Shown here in pieces: positions 7,382 to 14,124 of a stretch of DNA of 41,671 nucleotides. The notes below the pieces were generated by a model that was not told where the DNA came from, ran no database searches, and was given only the letters and a program-made list of their open reading frames with translations. Every line of letters starts with the position of its first letter. The stretch's first letter is position 1. Source of the stretch: Caryophanales bacterium UBA2253 (GTDB lineage: Bacteria; Bacillota_I; Bacilli_A; ML615J-28; CAG-698); NCBI GenBank assembly GCA_002347755.1, contig DDXT01000045.1, forward strand, positions 1 to 41,671, given 5' to 3'. The position numbers and the translations under genes were made by a program.

Positions 7382-8771
7382 CGGCAGTCACACTTTTCAA
7401 GCGAACTTTCGGCTGGAATTTGCAGCGCGAATACAGAACAACGCCGATGTACAAGGCTCCGAAGTTACTGATGACCATCGCATACCAAAGACTGGACGGC
7501 GGCAGCATCAGAACGTTTTTGAAAATCAGTATGAGCGGGATCCGAAACAGCCATAACCGCAGCGTGGCAATGATCAAGCTGAACTTGGTTTCCCCGCTGC
7601 CCTGATATGATCCCATGAAGACTTGGAAGATGCCCATGATCGACAGGTTCGTCATCAGGAAAAACATGTATTCAACGCTCAGGCTTAAAGCTTCCGGAAC
7701 TCGCTTCAGGAAAATGCTCCCCAGTTCCCACCTAAACGGCAACAAGCAGGCCCCTCCGATCACGCTGACGGTCACCGCCAAAATGATCGCGACCTTGACC
7801 GATTCCCGGGCTCGTTTCTCATTTCCGGCGCCGATGTTTTGACCAACAAAGGTCGCGGTGATCCCGCCGATGCCCATGGATGGCATCAGGGCCAGGGAAT
7901 TGATCCGGTTGCCGACCGAAAAGGCATCAACGGTGGCTTCCCCGTAGGAAAGAATGAAGGCATTGATGAACAAAAAGCCCAAAGACGTGAGCGCTTGGCT
8001 GACCGAAACCGGCCAAGCCAACTTAAATATGCGGCGAATCTCCTGATTGTCTTTGGTGACATCGGACATGGTGATGACGACGTGATGATCCCGGCCTTTG
8101 AACATCATGATGATGAAGATTGGCATGATGATCAGATTGGCCAGCATCGTTCCCAAGCCGGCTCCGAACACACCCCATCCAAGCGGGCCGATGAAAACCC
8201 AAGTCAGGAAAATGTTAACCGCAATCATGGTGATATTCAGAAGGAAAGGACTGACGGTATCCCCGCTGGCGGTGCGGCTGGCCTGAAAGGCATAGAACGC
8301 AAATAGCGGGATCATTTCAAAGGAACGGATCCGGACATAATCGACCATCAGTTCGACTTGAAGTCCGGTGGCTCCCATCCATCGAACGATGGAAGGCGCG
8401 AGCAAAAACAACAAAGCATTCATCAGCAGACCGGCGAAAATGCACAGCCTGAGCAGCTGTCCCGCCACTTTGGCGGCCCGGTCCTTCCGCTGGGCGCCTA
8501 AAAACTGCGCCATCATGGCCGCACCCGCGATCATCATTCCCCCGGCCAACGCCTGAGAAATGGAAAAGATCGGCCCGGTCACGGAAATAGCCGCGATCCC
8601 GGCTCCAACCGAAACATCATCCAAAAAGTTGCTCACGAAATACATGTCAATGAAATCGTTCATGGCTTTCATGAAATTGCTTAAAAATATTGGCAGCGCC
8701 AATATTAAAATGCTTTTATATAGATTCTTGTTTTCCAAGATTAATTTCTGTTTGGACCTAGTTGCTTGCAT
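7371..8771 (-). CDS. MATE family efflux transporter
   Basis: A 466-residue multidrug and toxin extrusion (NorM/DinF-like) antiporter with about twelve hydrophobic segments in two MatE halves (about 18-180 and 245-440). ALPIFLSNFMKAMNDFIDMYF near the N-terminus is the characteristic first-helix region. It probably exports cationic or aromatic compounds by Na+ or H+ antiport; the substrate is unknown. GAGGATGAC precedes the ATG. It is first of a MATE-queG-trmL operon. Its promoter overlaps an unusual palindrome and half-site array, so it may be regulated. Confidence 0.9.
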   Translation of the reverse strand: MQATRSKQKLILENKNLYKSILILALPIFLSNFMKAMNDFIDMYFVSNFLDDVSVGAGIAAISVTGPIFSISQALAGGMMIAGAAMMAQFLGAQRKDRAAKVAGQLLRLCIFAGLLMNALLFLLAPSIVRWMGATGLQVELMVDYVRIRSFEMIPLFAFYAFQASRTASGDTVSPFLLNITMIAVNIFLTWVFIGPLGWGVFGAGLGTMLANLIIMPIFIIMMFKGRDHHVVITMSDVTKDNQEIRRIFKLAWPVSVSQALTSLGFLFINAFILSYGEATVDAFSVGNRINSLALMPSMGIGGITATFVGQNIGAGNEKRARESVKVAIILAVTVSVIGGACLLPFRWELGSIFLKRVPEALSLSVEYMFFLMTNLSIMGIFQVFMGSYQGSGETKFSLIIATLRLWLFRIPLILIFKNVLMLPPSSLWYAMVISNFGALYIGVVLYSRCKFQPKVRLKSVTADAT

Positions 8772-8803
8772 GTCATCCTCTTTTACTTCTTTGGTGAATA
8801 CTT

Positions 8804-8832
8804 ATTATAATCCAATTCGGGCGGTATCACAA
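8804..8832 (-). promoter_or_regulatory. Promoter of MATE-queG-trmL
   Basis: Minus strand TTGTGA, 17 nt, TATAAT. The -35 touches the first base of the 22-bp palindrome at 8832-8853. Confidence 0.65.
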
Positions 8833-8853
8833 GTGAAAAATTAATTTTTCACT
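8832..8853. promoter_or_regulatory. 22-bp perfect palindrome, candidate operator
   Basis: agtgaaaaatt is followed immediately by its exact reverse complement. It sits against the -35 of the MATE promoter and its half-site (tttttcact) recurs in the adjacent direct repeats. No regulator gene can be assigned. Confidence 0.5.
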
Positions 8854-8880
8854 GCGAAACAATTCTTTTTTGCTGGGAAA

Positions 8881-8929
8881 AATTTATTTTTCACTGCGAA
8901 AATTTATTTTTCACTGCGAAAAATAAATT
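8881..8929. repeat. Tandem 20-bp repeat with half-site aatttatttttcactgcgaa
   Basis: Two exact adjacent copies at 8881-8900 and 8901-8920; a diverged third copy lies at about 8840-8859. The second copy plus the following aaataaatt forms an 11-bp inverted repeat (8901-8911 with 8919-8929). This may be an operator array, a weak AT-rich terminator behind the sirtuin gene, or both. Confidence 0.7.
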
Positions 8930-8975
8930 ATCATTCAGTTGTTTTTATGGCAATTCCTCGTTAGTCAAAAAATCA

Positions 8976-8988
8976 GAAGCTAAGCTTC
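8976..8988 (-). terminator. Possible short terminator at the sirtuin stop
   Basis: Minus strand GAAGC, 3-nt loop, GCTTC, then TGATTTTTT. The stem is only 5 bp. Confidence 0.4.
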
Positions 8989-9714
8989 CGATAATTGTTT
9001 TCCTAGTTTTTCAAAAACTACTTCGAGGTCGCCGCGGATAAGTAAATCCGCGTAAGCATCGTAAGGGGTGGGTTGTTGATTGATGATGATTAAATGATCG
9101 CCTTGGAAGTATTGAATCAGCCCCGCGGCCGGATACACCAACAGCGAGGTTCCCCCCACGATCAGAACATCGGCGTGGCGGATTTGGCGGATGGCTTGGT
9201 CCAGGACCGTTTGATCAAGTCCTTCTTCATAGAAAACGACGTCGGGGCGGATGATTCCGCCGCAGTCGCATTTTGGAACCAAGGTTTGGGCCATGACGGC
9301 TTCAAGGGTATATTTTTTATGACATTGGGAACAGTAATTGCGATAAACGCTGCCATGCAGTTCCAAAACAGTTTTGCTTCCGGCCTTTTGATGCAGGTTG
9401 TCGATGTTTTGAGTGATGAGGGCTTTAAGGATCCCCCGTTTTTCCAACTCGGCCAAAACCAGATGCGTGGCATTGGGCATGGCGCCAAGGTGGATCATCT
9501 TCGATTTATAAAACGCAAAGAATTCTTCCGGATGCGTCTTCAAAAAGGTTGCGGAAAGTAATTCTTCCAATGATCGTCCGTTTAAATTTTGGGATAATCC
9601 GGTCTTACCCCGAAAATCCGGGATGTCCGAAGCCACGGAAACGCCGGCGCCGCCGAAAAAAACCAAATGACGGCTTTTGAGGAGCAGGTCGCGGAAGCGT
9701 TCGTTTTCGGTCAT
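8980..9714 (-). CDS. cobB: NAD-dependent protein deacylase (sirtuin, Sir2/CobB family)
   Basis: Removes acetyl or other acyl groups from protein lysines using NAD+. It has 244 residues. GAGVS is at 22-26 with DFRG at 33-36; QNID at 102-105; the catalytic His120 is in ELHGS; the zinc ligands are C128, C131, C149 and C151. IVGGTSLLVYPAA at about 186-198 completes the Rossmann NAD site. The N-terminus is the short bacterial type. The ATG overlaps the stop of the racemase-like gene in ATGA, so the two are co-translated. Whether it prefers acetyl, succinyl or another group cannot be told. Confidence 0.92.
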   Translation of the reverse strand: MTENERFRDLLLKSRHLVFFGGAGVSVASDIPDFRGKTGLSQNLNGRSLEELLSATFLKTHPEEFFAFYKSKMIHLGAMPNATHLVLAELEKRGILKALITQNIDNLHQKAGSKTVLELHGSVYRNYCSQCHKKYTLEAVMAQTLVPKCDCGGIIRPDVVFYEEGLDQTVLDQAIRQIRHADVLIVGGTSLLVYPAAGLIQYFQGDHLIIINQQPTPYDAYADLLIRGDLEVVFEKLGKQLSEA

Positions 9715-10502
9715 GGCTGGGTGTCCGTTGCCAAGATCTCCGGTTTGACCGGTTTTTTGATCCGGTAAGGGAATTTCTCGCCGTAAAGGTAAGTCCGGAA
9801 GGTCTTTTTGTTGGTGTCGGTCAGGACTTGGATCTTCCCGCGGCCCTTATCGTTGAACTTGATCTCGGCTTCGGTCATTCGTTCTGCGAGGATCTCCCCA
9901 ACATTGGTGATCTCGCTGCCTTTCAGATACTCGCCCATCTCGATTTTCATGAGCGTCAGATTCGGGGTGCTGGTGATTATGACATCGACGTCCTTTTTGA
10001 TCGCGGGCAGCAGGATCTCCTTGGCCGTGTAGAAGGATTTGGTGGTCTTCGTCATCCGATTGCGAATGATCGATTCCAGTTCGTCGCTTGCACAACAATA
10101 AAGATGATTGTATTTGAAGTTCTTTTGATAAAGATTGGCTTCCAAGATGCTGTTCTTGGCCAAAAGAACAATGTTCTTCTGCTCGTATTTCACATTGACG
10201 TAATTGATCAGGGTGCTGACCAAATCGATGACCGGGATGGAAAGGGTTCGCAAATAATCAATGGCATGTTCGATGATCACGTCGCTGGAAACCACCAAAA
10301 GCTTGAGGTTTTCGCGTCTCAATTTCTCAACATTGGCTTTCACCAGTTCCAAAATCTCCGGCTCGGTTTTGCCATCATAGGGCTGGTTCGGAAGATCGTT
10401 CGCGTAAACGAAGCGTTCATGTTTGAATTTTTTGGCCAGGATCGGAAGAATGTTAAAACTCTCCATGCCCATGTCCAGAATGCCGATGGCGTCTTTGATC
10501 AT
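9711..10502 (-). CDS. Glutamate racemase-like protein lacking the catalytic cysteines
   Basis: A 263-residue protein of the Asp/Glu racemase (MurI) fold, probably not a racemase. The N-terminal Asp10 (GILDMG) is kept, and YANDLPNQPYDGKTEPEI at about 33-50 aligns with the MurI stretch YxxDTxxxPYGxKSxxEI. The first cysteine motif, normally ACNTA, reads SSDVI (72-76). The second, GCTHxP, reads TSTPNL (177-182). Both catalytic cysteines are thus serine and the neighbouring histidine is proline. The frame is intact, so the protein is probably kept for another role. An upstream TTG at 10517 is in frame, but the ATG at 10502 has GAGGAAA at good distance. It overlaps the sirtuin gene by ATGA. Confidence 0.75.
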   Translation of the reverse strand: MIKDAIGILDMGMESFNILPILAKKFKHERFVYANDLPNQPYDGKTEPEILELVKANVEKLRRENLKLLVVSSDVIIEHAIDYLRTLSIPVIDLVSTLINYVNVKYEQKNIVLLAKNSILEANLYQKNFKYNHLYCCASDELESIIRNRMTKTTKSFYTAKEILLPAIKKDVDVIITSTPNLTLMKIEMGEYLKGSEITNVGEILAERMTEAEIKFNDKGRGKIQVLTDTNKKTFRTYLYGEKFPYRIKKPVKPEILATDTQP

Positions 10503-10522
10503 ATTGTTTTTCCTCAATCGTC

Positions 10523-10551
10523 ATTATACCGTAATTTGCGCATTTCTTCAA
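10523..10551 (-). promoter_or_regulatory. Promoter of the racemase-like/sirtuin operon
   Basis: Minus strand TTGAAG, 17 nt, TATAAT, about 20 nt before the chosen ATG. Confidence 0.65.
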
Positions 10552-10585
10552 GATTATTTCCGGAAATTACAAAAGTAACCCACCA

Positions 10586-10602
10586 AGCCGGAAATTTCGG
10601 CT
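10586..10602. other. Small hairpin in the divergent spacer 10503-10762
   Basis: agccg/cggct with a 7-nt loop sits between two divergent promoters. Its role is unknown. The rest of this 260-bp spacer shows only the promoters. Confidence 0.3.
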
Positions 10603-10694
10603 CAATTTTCTTTTATGCTCCTTTTTTAAAAATTAATGAGTGATTACCCGAACCATCCCGAAATCCAGCCTAAGCGAAATTTTCAGAATTATTT

Positions 10695-10724
10695 TTCCCA
10701 TTTTCTTTGGTTTGGTGCTATAAT
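10695..10724 (+). promoter_or_regulatory. Promoter of the fumarase operon
   Basis: TTCCCA, 18 nt, TATAAT with extended TG (TGCTATAAT), 38 nt before the alpha-subunit ATG. Confidence 0.6.
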
Positions 10725-10762
10725 TAAAGAAGATCATTCCATTAATTGTCAAGGAGCACCGC

Positions 10763-11602
10763 ATGAGAGAATTGAACCTGAAGCTTGTCACCGACACCGT
10801 CCGCGACCTTCTGCTTGAAGGAAACTGCGATCTGGGCGCCGATGTCTTCCAAAAAATCAATAATGCCATTCAGACTGAAGAAAACCCGCTGGGAGTCAGC
10901 GTTTTAAAACAAATCAAAGAAAATGACCAAATTGCCAAACGCGACCGGGTCCCGATGTGTCAGGATACCGGCATGGCGGTCGTGTTCGTGGAACTCGGCT
11001 CACAAGTCGTCTTTGACGGTCTTTTGGAAAACGCCATCAACCTTGGCGTCAAACAAGCCTACGCGGAGGGCTACTTCCGAAAATCGGTCGTCAGACATCC
11101 CCTAAAACGCGTTAACACCAATGACAATACCCCGGCGATCATCCATGTGAAAAGCGTTCCCGGCGATAAAGTAAAACTGACCGTCGCTCCCAAAGGCGGA
11201 GGCGCCGAAAACGTCAGCCTGGTTAAAATGCTCATTCCCGCCGACGGACGGGCCGGGATCAAAAAGCTGGTCCTCGATACCGTCTTGGAAGCCGGGGGAA
11301 AACCTTGCCCGCCGATCGTCGTTGGCATCGGTCTGGGGGGAAACCTCGAGAAATCGGCGCTGCTGGCCAAAGAAGCCCTGATGCGCGATCTGAATGACGA
11401 AGCCGAAGACGAAACCATCCGCGAATTGGAAAACGAATTGCTTCATGACATCAACCAACTCGGCATCGGCCCGATGGGATTCGGCGGCCGGACCACCGCT
11501 TTGGCGGTCAAGATCAACTGGTTTCCGACTCACATCGCCAGCCTTCCGGTCGCCATCAACCTCCAATGCCACGCCGCCCGGCACAAAAGCCGGACCATAT
11601 AG
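10763..11602 (+). CDS. fumA: Class I fumarate hydratase (or tartrate dehydratase), alpha subunit
   Basis: N-terminal catalytic half of a two-subunit, oxygen-sensitive 4Fe-4S hydro-lyase that interconverts fumarate and malate. It has 279 residues. The three cluster cysteines are C66 (PMCQDTG), C182 (KPCPPIVVGIGLGG) and C269 (LQCHAARHK). APKGGGAEN at 142-150 is a substrate-binding motif. AAGGAGC precedes the ATG. The beta subunit follows after 9 bp. L-tartrate dehydratase (TtdA) has the same layout and cannot be excluded. Fumarase is favoured because no tartrate genes are nearby. The split form suggests an anaerobic lifestyle. Confidence 0.9.
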   Translation: MRELNLKLVTDTVRDLLLEGNCDLGADVFQKINNAIQTEENPLGVSVLKQIKENDQIAKRDRVPMCQDTGMAVVFVELGSQVVFDGLLENAINLGVKQAYAEGYFRKSVVRHPLKRVNTNDNTPAIIHVKSVPGDKVKLTVAPKGGGAENVSLVKMLIPADGRAGIKKLVLDTVLEAGGKPCPPIVVGIGLGGNLEKSALLAKEALMRDLNDEAEDETIRELENELLHDINQLGIGPMGFGGRTTALAVKINWFPTHIASLPVAINLQCHAARHKSRTI

Positions 11603-11611
11603 GTAAAAACC

Positions 11612-12160
11612 ATGATTAAACTGACGACTCCCATCAGCAATGAGGAAATAAAAAACTTACAAATCGGCGATGTGGTGGCCATTACCGGGACGATTTATGC
11701 CGCCCGGGATGCTGCTCATGCTCGTTTGGTCGAACTGGTGAAAAACCAGCTGCCCCTGCCTTTCAACCCTAAAAACGCCATTGTTTACTACGTCGGTCCT
11801 ACTCCTCCGAAACCCGGCCAGGTCATCGGCTCCTGCGGGCCGACTTCCAGTTACCGGATGGACCCTTATTCGGCGGTCCTCATGAAGGAAGGCCTGAAGA
11901 TCATGATCGGCAAAGGCCAGCGCAGCGAGAAGTTCAAAGAAGAAATGCGTCAAGCCCAGGGCGTTTATCTGTCCGCCGTCGGCGGAACCGGCGCTCTGTT
12001 AAGCAAAACCGTCATTCAATCGGTTTTGATCGCTTATCCGGACTTGGGTCCGGAAGGGATCTATCAGCTGACCGTCAAAGACTTCCCGGCCGTGGTCACC
12101 TATGACGCCGGCGGCGGGGATCTTTTCCAAACCGGCCAGGCAAAATACAAAAAGATTTGA
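11612..12160 (+). CDS. fumB: Class I fumarate hydratase (or tartrate dehydratase), beta subunit
   Basis: C-terminal half of the Fe-S hydro-lyase, 182 residues. The motif RDAAHARL at about 32-39 and the block GPTPPKPGQVIGSCGPTSSYRMD at about 62-84 (read in two overlapping parts) are the beta-subunit hallmarks. GGTGALLSK follows near 124-132. It forms the enzyme with the preceding alpha subunit. Its ribosome site (AGG) overlaps the alpha stop TAG, and spacing between the two is 9 bp. Confidence 0.9.
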   Translation: MIKLTTPISNEEIKNLQIGDVVAITGTIYAARDAAHARLVELVKNQLPLPFNPKNAIVYYVGPTPPKPGQVIGSCGPTSSYRMDPYSAVLMKEGLKIMIGKGQRSEKFKEEMRQAQGVYLSAVGGTGALLSKTVIQSVLIAYPDLGPEGIYQLTVKDFPAVVTYDAGGGDLFQTGQAKYKKI

Positions 12161-12197
12161 TAAACGCTTTTTAACCCTAAAAAACGGAGAACGATTT

Positions 12198-12815
12198 ATG
12201 AATGAATATTTTGAACAAATTGATGGTGAGCTTTATGGCTCCTACCGCTTAACCAGCGCCAATCTGAACTTGGCCAATGAAGAACTGGGCAAGATCAGTT
12301 CCGGATTTGAGAGAAAAATGGCAAAAAGTTTTGCAAAGGAGGCCAAAGAATCCCTGATCGGTTCCGCCGTCGGCTTCGTGATCGCTGCCCTGATCAATCT
12401 GCTGCTGCTTTTATTCGTCTATGACGGATTTAAAGAAATGCTCGCCGTCGGTTTCCAGTGGCTGTTGCTGGCCTTGGAAGCTCTGGCCCTGGTTTCGGTC
12501 ATTTCGGGTTTGATCAGCCATTTTTTAAACCAAAAAATCATCAAAGGCGGAAAACTGCTGGCGGTGGTCATCGTCCGAAAAGAGACCGTGATTCCTCAAA
12601 AACCCGGTTTCATGGAGGTAAACAGACCATCGCCCCGTGACAAATTCCTCCGTTTGGAATTCGTTTACCCGAAGGACGGCGATTTGATGACTAGGAAAAT
12701 GCGGATCAGTTATGCTCCGGCCATCCGCGAGTACCGGGATCTGGATAGTTTCTTCATTGTCCTTGATCAAAATGAAAAACATTTCCTGCCGGTCGAACTC
12801 CACCTAAAAAAATAA
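12198..12815 (+). CDS. Membrane protein of unknown function, two TM segments
   Basis: A 205-residue protein not recognised as any family. Residues 1-52 are soluble and amphipathic. Two long hydrophobic segments lie at about 53-75 and 82-107, probably a hairpin with both ends in the cytosol. The C-terminal 95 residues are soluble and beta-rich, with many charged residues. The frame is open from 12102, inside the fumarase beta gene, but the ATG at 12198 has CGGAGA at good spacing and starts a plausible N-terminus. It follows fumarase by 37 bp without a terminator, so it is likely the third gene of that operon. A role in C4-dicarboxylate metabolism would be a guess. Confidence 0.7.
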   Translation: MNEYFEQIDGELYGSYRLTSANLNLANEELGKISSGFERKMAKSFAKEAKESLIGSAVGFVIAALINLLLLLFVYDGFKEMLAVGFQWLLLALEALALVSVISGLISHFLNQKIIKGGKLLAVVIVRKETVIPQKPGFMEVNRPSPRDKFLRLEFVYPKDGDLMTRKMRISYAPAIREYRDLDSFFIVLDQNEKHFLPVELHLKK

Positions 12816-12831
12816 CCAGCCCATGCAAAAA

Positions 12832-12857
12832 GCAGCGGACAAACCGCTGCCTTTTTT
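12832..12857. terminator. Bidirectional terminator between the fumarase operon and citXG
   Basis: gcagcgg/ccgctgc with a 5-nt loop. Six T follow on the plus strand and an A run precedes it, so it also works on the minus strand for citXG. Confidence 0.8.
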
Positions 12858-14124
12858 ATGAAAACTGGAAATTGAATTTCTTTTCGATCTTTCTTAAGAA
12901 CAAAGCAATGATAAGCAAGTCGGCGGATCCGCCGAAACTGAGCTGTTCAGAAACGCATTTATCGGTCACGGCCGCCAGTTCCGTCAGGTTATTCGGGTCA
13001 AGGCCGCCGATCAGTTTTCGGACTTCTTCGTACTTCTCTCTTTCGCCGCAGCGTTTCAGAAGCACAGTATCGTCAACCGATCCGATTAGGCAAATCAAGG
13101 CCCGGTGCAGTTCAACTCGGGTGAACTCATCCAGCATGGGCATGACTTTTCGGACATTGGGCATTCCCCCCGCCGTCTCGCCTTTGATCCCGGAAATCCC
13201 ATACCGTTGATAAGCCCATTCGCCGGCGGTGGTCGGATTGGTCAGTTTGGTCAGGTCGGAAAGAAATATTTGGCCGATTTTCGAAATTCTGGAAAACAAG
13301 CTGAAGTCGTTTTCCCAAAAACATCTTCCCAGCGAAAACAGCACCGTGCCCATGATGAAGATCAAGCCCTTGTAAGTATTGATGCCTTTGGTGACGGCGA
13401 ACATCTTCGCTTCGGCTTTGATCCCCAATGCTTTGGCGTTTTCAAAAGCCGGGGCGAATTCGGTCGCGTTGTAGCCCGCAAAAAACATTTCCGTGAACGG
13501 ACCCAGCAGGGCTTTCTTGGAGAGTTCCATCAGCCGGCTGTCCATGTCATGATGCGAGCCTGACGAAGTTTCCGTGACCAGTCCGAATTTCGGTTCCAGT
13601 TTGATTTCTTCGGTCATGGCTTGCTCAACGGCGCCGGTAATCTCCTGACGCAGGTAATCGTTGACCATCCAATTTATTTTACTGATCAGTTCTTCAAGAC
13701 TATGAGTTTGATTTCGGACGCAGAAGTGAGCGGGAAGTTCGCACAAAAGACAGGACCGGGACAAAAGCCCCAGATCCCGGCGCGACAAGCCGATCAAATT
13801 GGTGTCAAAGACATCCAAATCGATCAGTCTTCCCAAACCGTGGAAATCCTCGATGTCCACGAGCTGGGTTTTGATCTCGTCCGGTCCGCCCTCAGCTTCC
13901 AAAAGCCACCAGGGACCGTCGGGTCCCTCATGGAAGGCATCGCGATGAATCTTTAGGGTTCGTCCGACTTCCCGCCGGAACAAATCGACCAAAAAATAGG
14001 CCAGTTTCGGGTTCTTGTCCAGTCCCGGCAAGTTGGCTTTGATTATCACGACCGGGAATTTGTTAACAAATTCCCGTAAAAGCTGCGAACGTTCTTCGCG
14101 AGCGTCCAAAATTTCTTTCATCAT
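12856..14124 (-). CDS. citXG: CitX-CitG fusion: citrate lyase prosthetic-group synthase and transferase
   Basis: A bifunctional protein of 422 residues. The N-terminal third matches CitX, which transfers the phosphoribosyl-dephospho-CoA group to the citrate lyase acyl carrier protein: GRLIDLDV, then SRRDLGLLSRSCLLC and a second Cys/His cluster. The C-terminal two thirds match CitG, which makes triphosphoribosyl-dephospho-CoA from ATP and dephospho-CoA: PKFGLVTETSSGSHHDMD, GINTYKG, GIKGETAGG and LSFGGSADLL. The ATG overlaps the phosphodiesterase stop as TGATG. A second ATG follows immediately and a TTG precedes. Citrate lyase (citDEF) is not in the window, so its target must lie elsewhere or be another lyase. 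Confidence 0.87.
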   Translation of the reverse strand: MMKEILDAREERSQLLREFVNKFPVVIIKANLPGLDKNPKLAYFLVDLFRREVGRTLKIHRDAFHEGPDGPWWLLEAEGGPDEIKTQLVDIEDFHGLGRLIDLDVFDTNLIGLSRRDLGLLSRSCLLCELPAHFCVRNQTHSLEELISKINWMVNDYLRQEITGAVEQAMTEEIKLEPKFGLVTETSSGSHHDMDSRLMELSKKALLGPFTEMFFAGYNATEFAPAFENAKALGIKAEAKMFAVTKGINTYKGLIFIMGTVLFSLGRCFWENDFSLFSRISKIGQIFLSDLTKLTNPTTAGEWAYQRYGISGIKGETAGGMPNVRKVMPMLDEFTRVELHRALICLIGSVDDTVLLKRCGEREKYEEVRKLIGGLDPNNLTELAAVTDKCVSEQLSFGGSADLLIIALFLRKIEKKFNFQFS

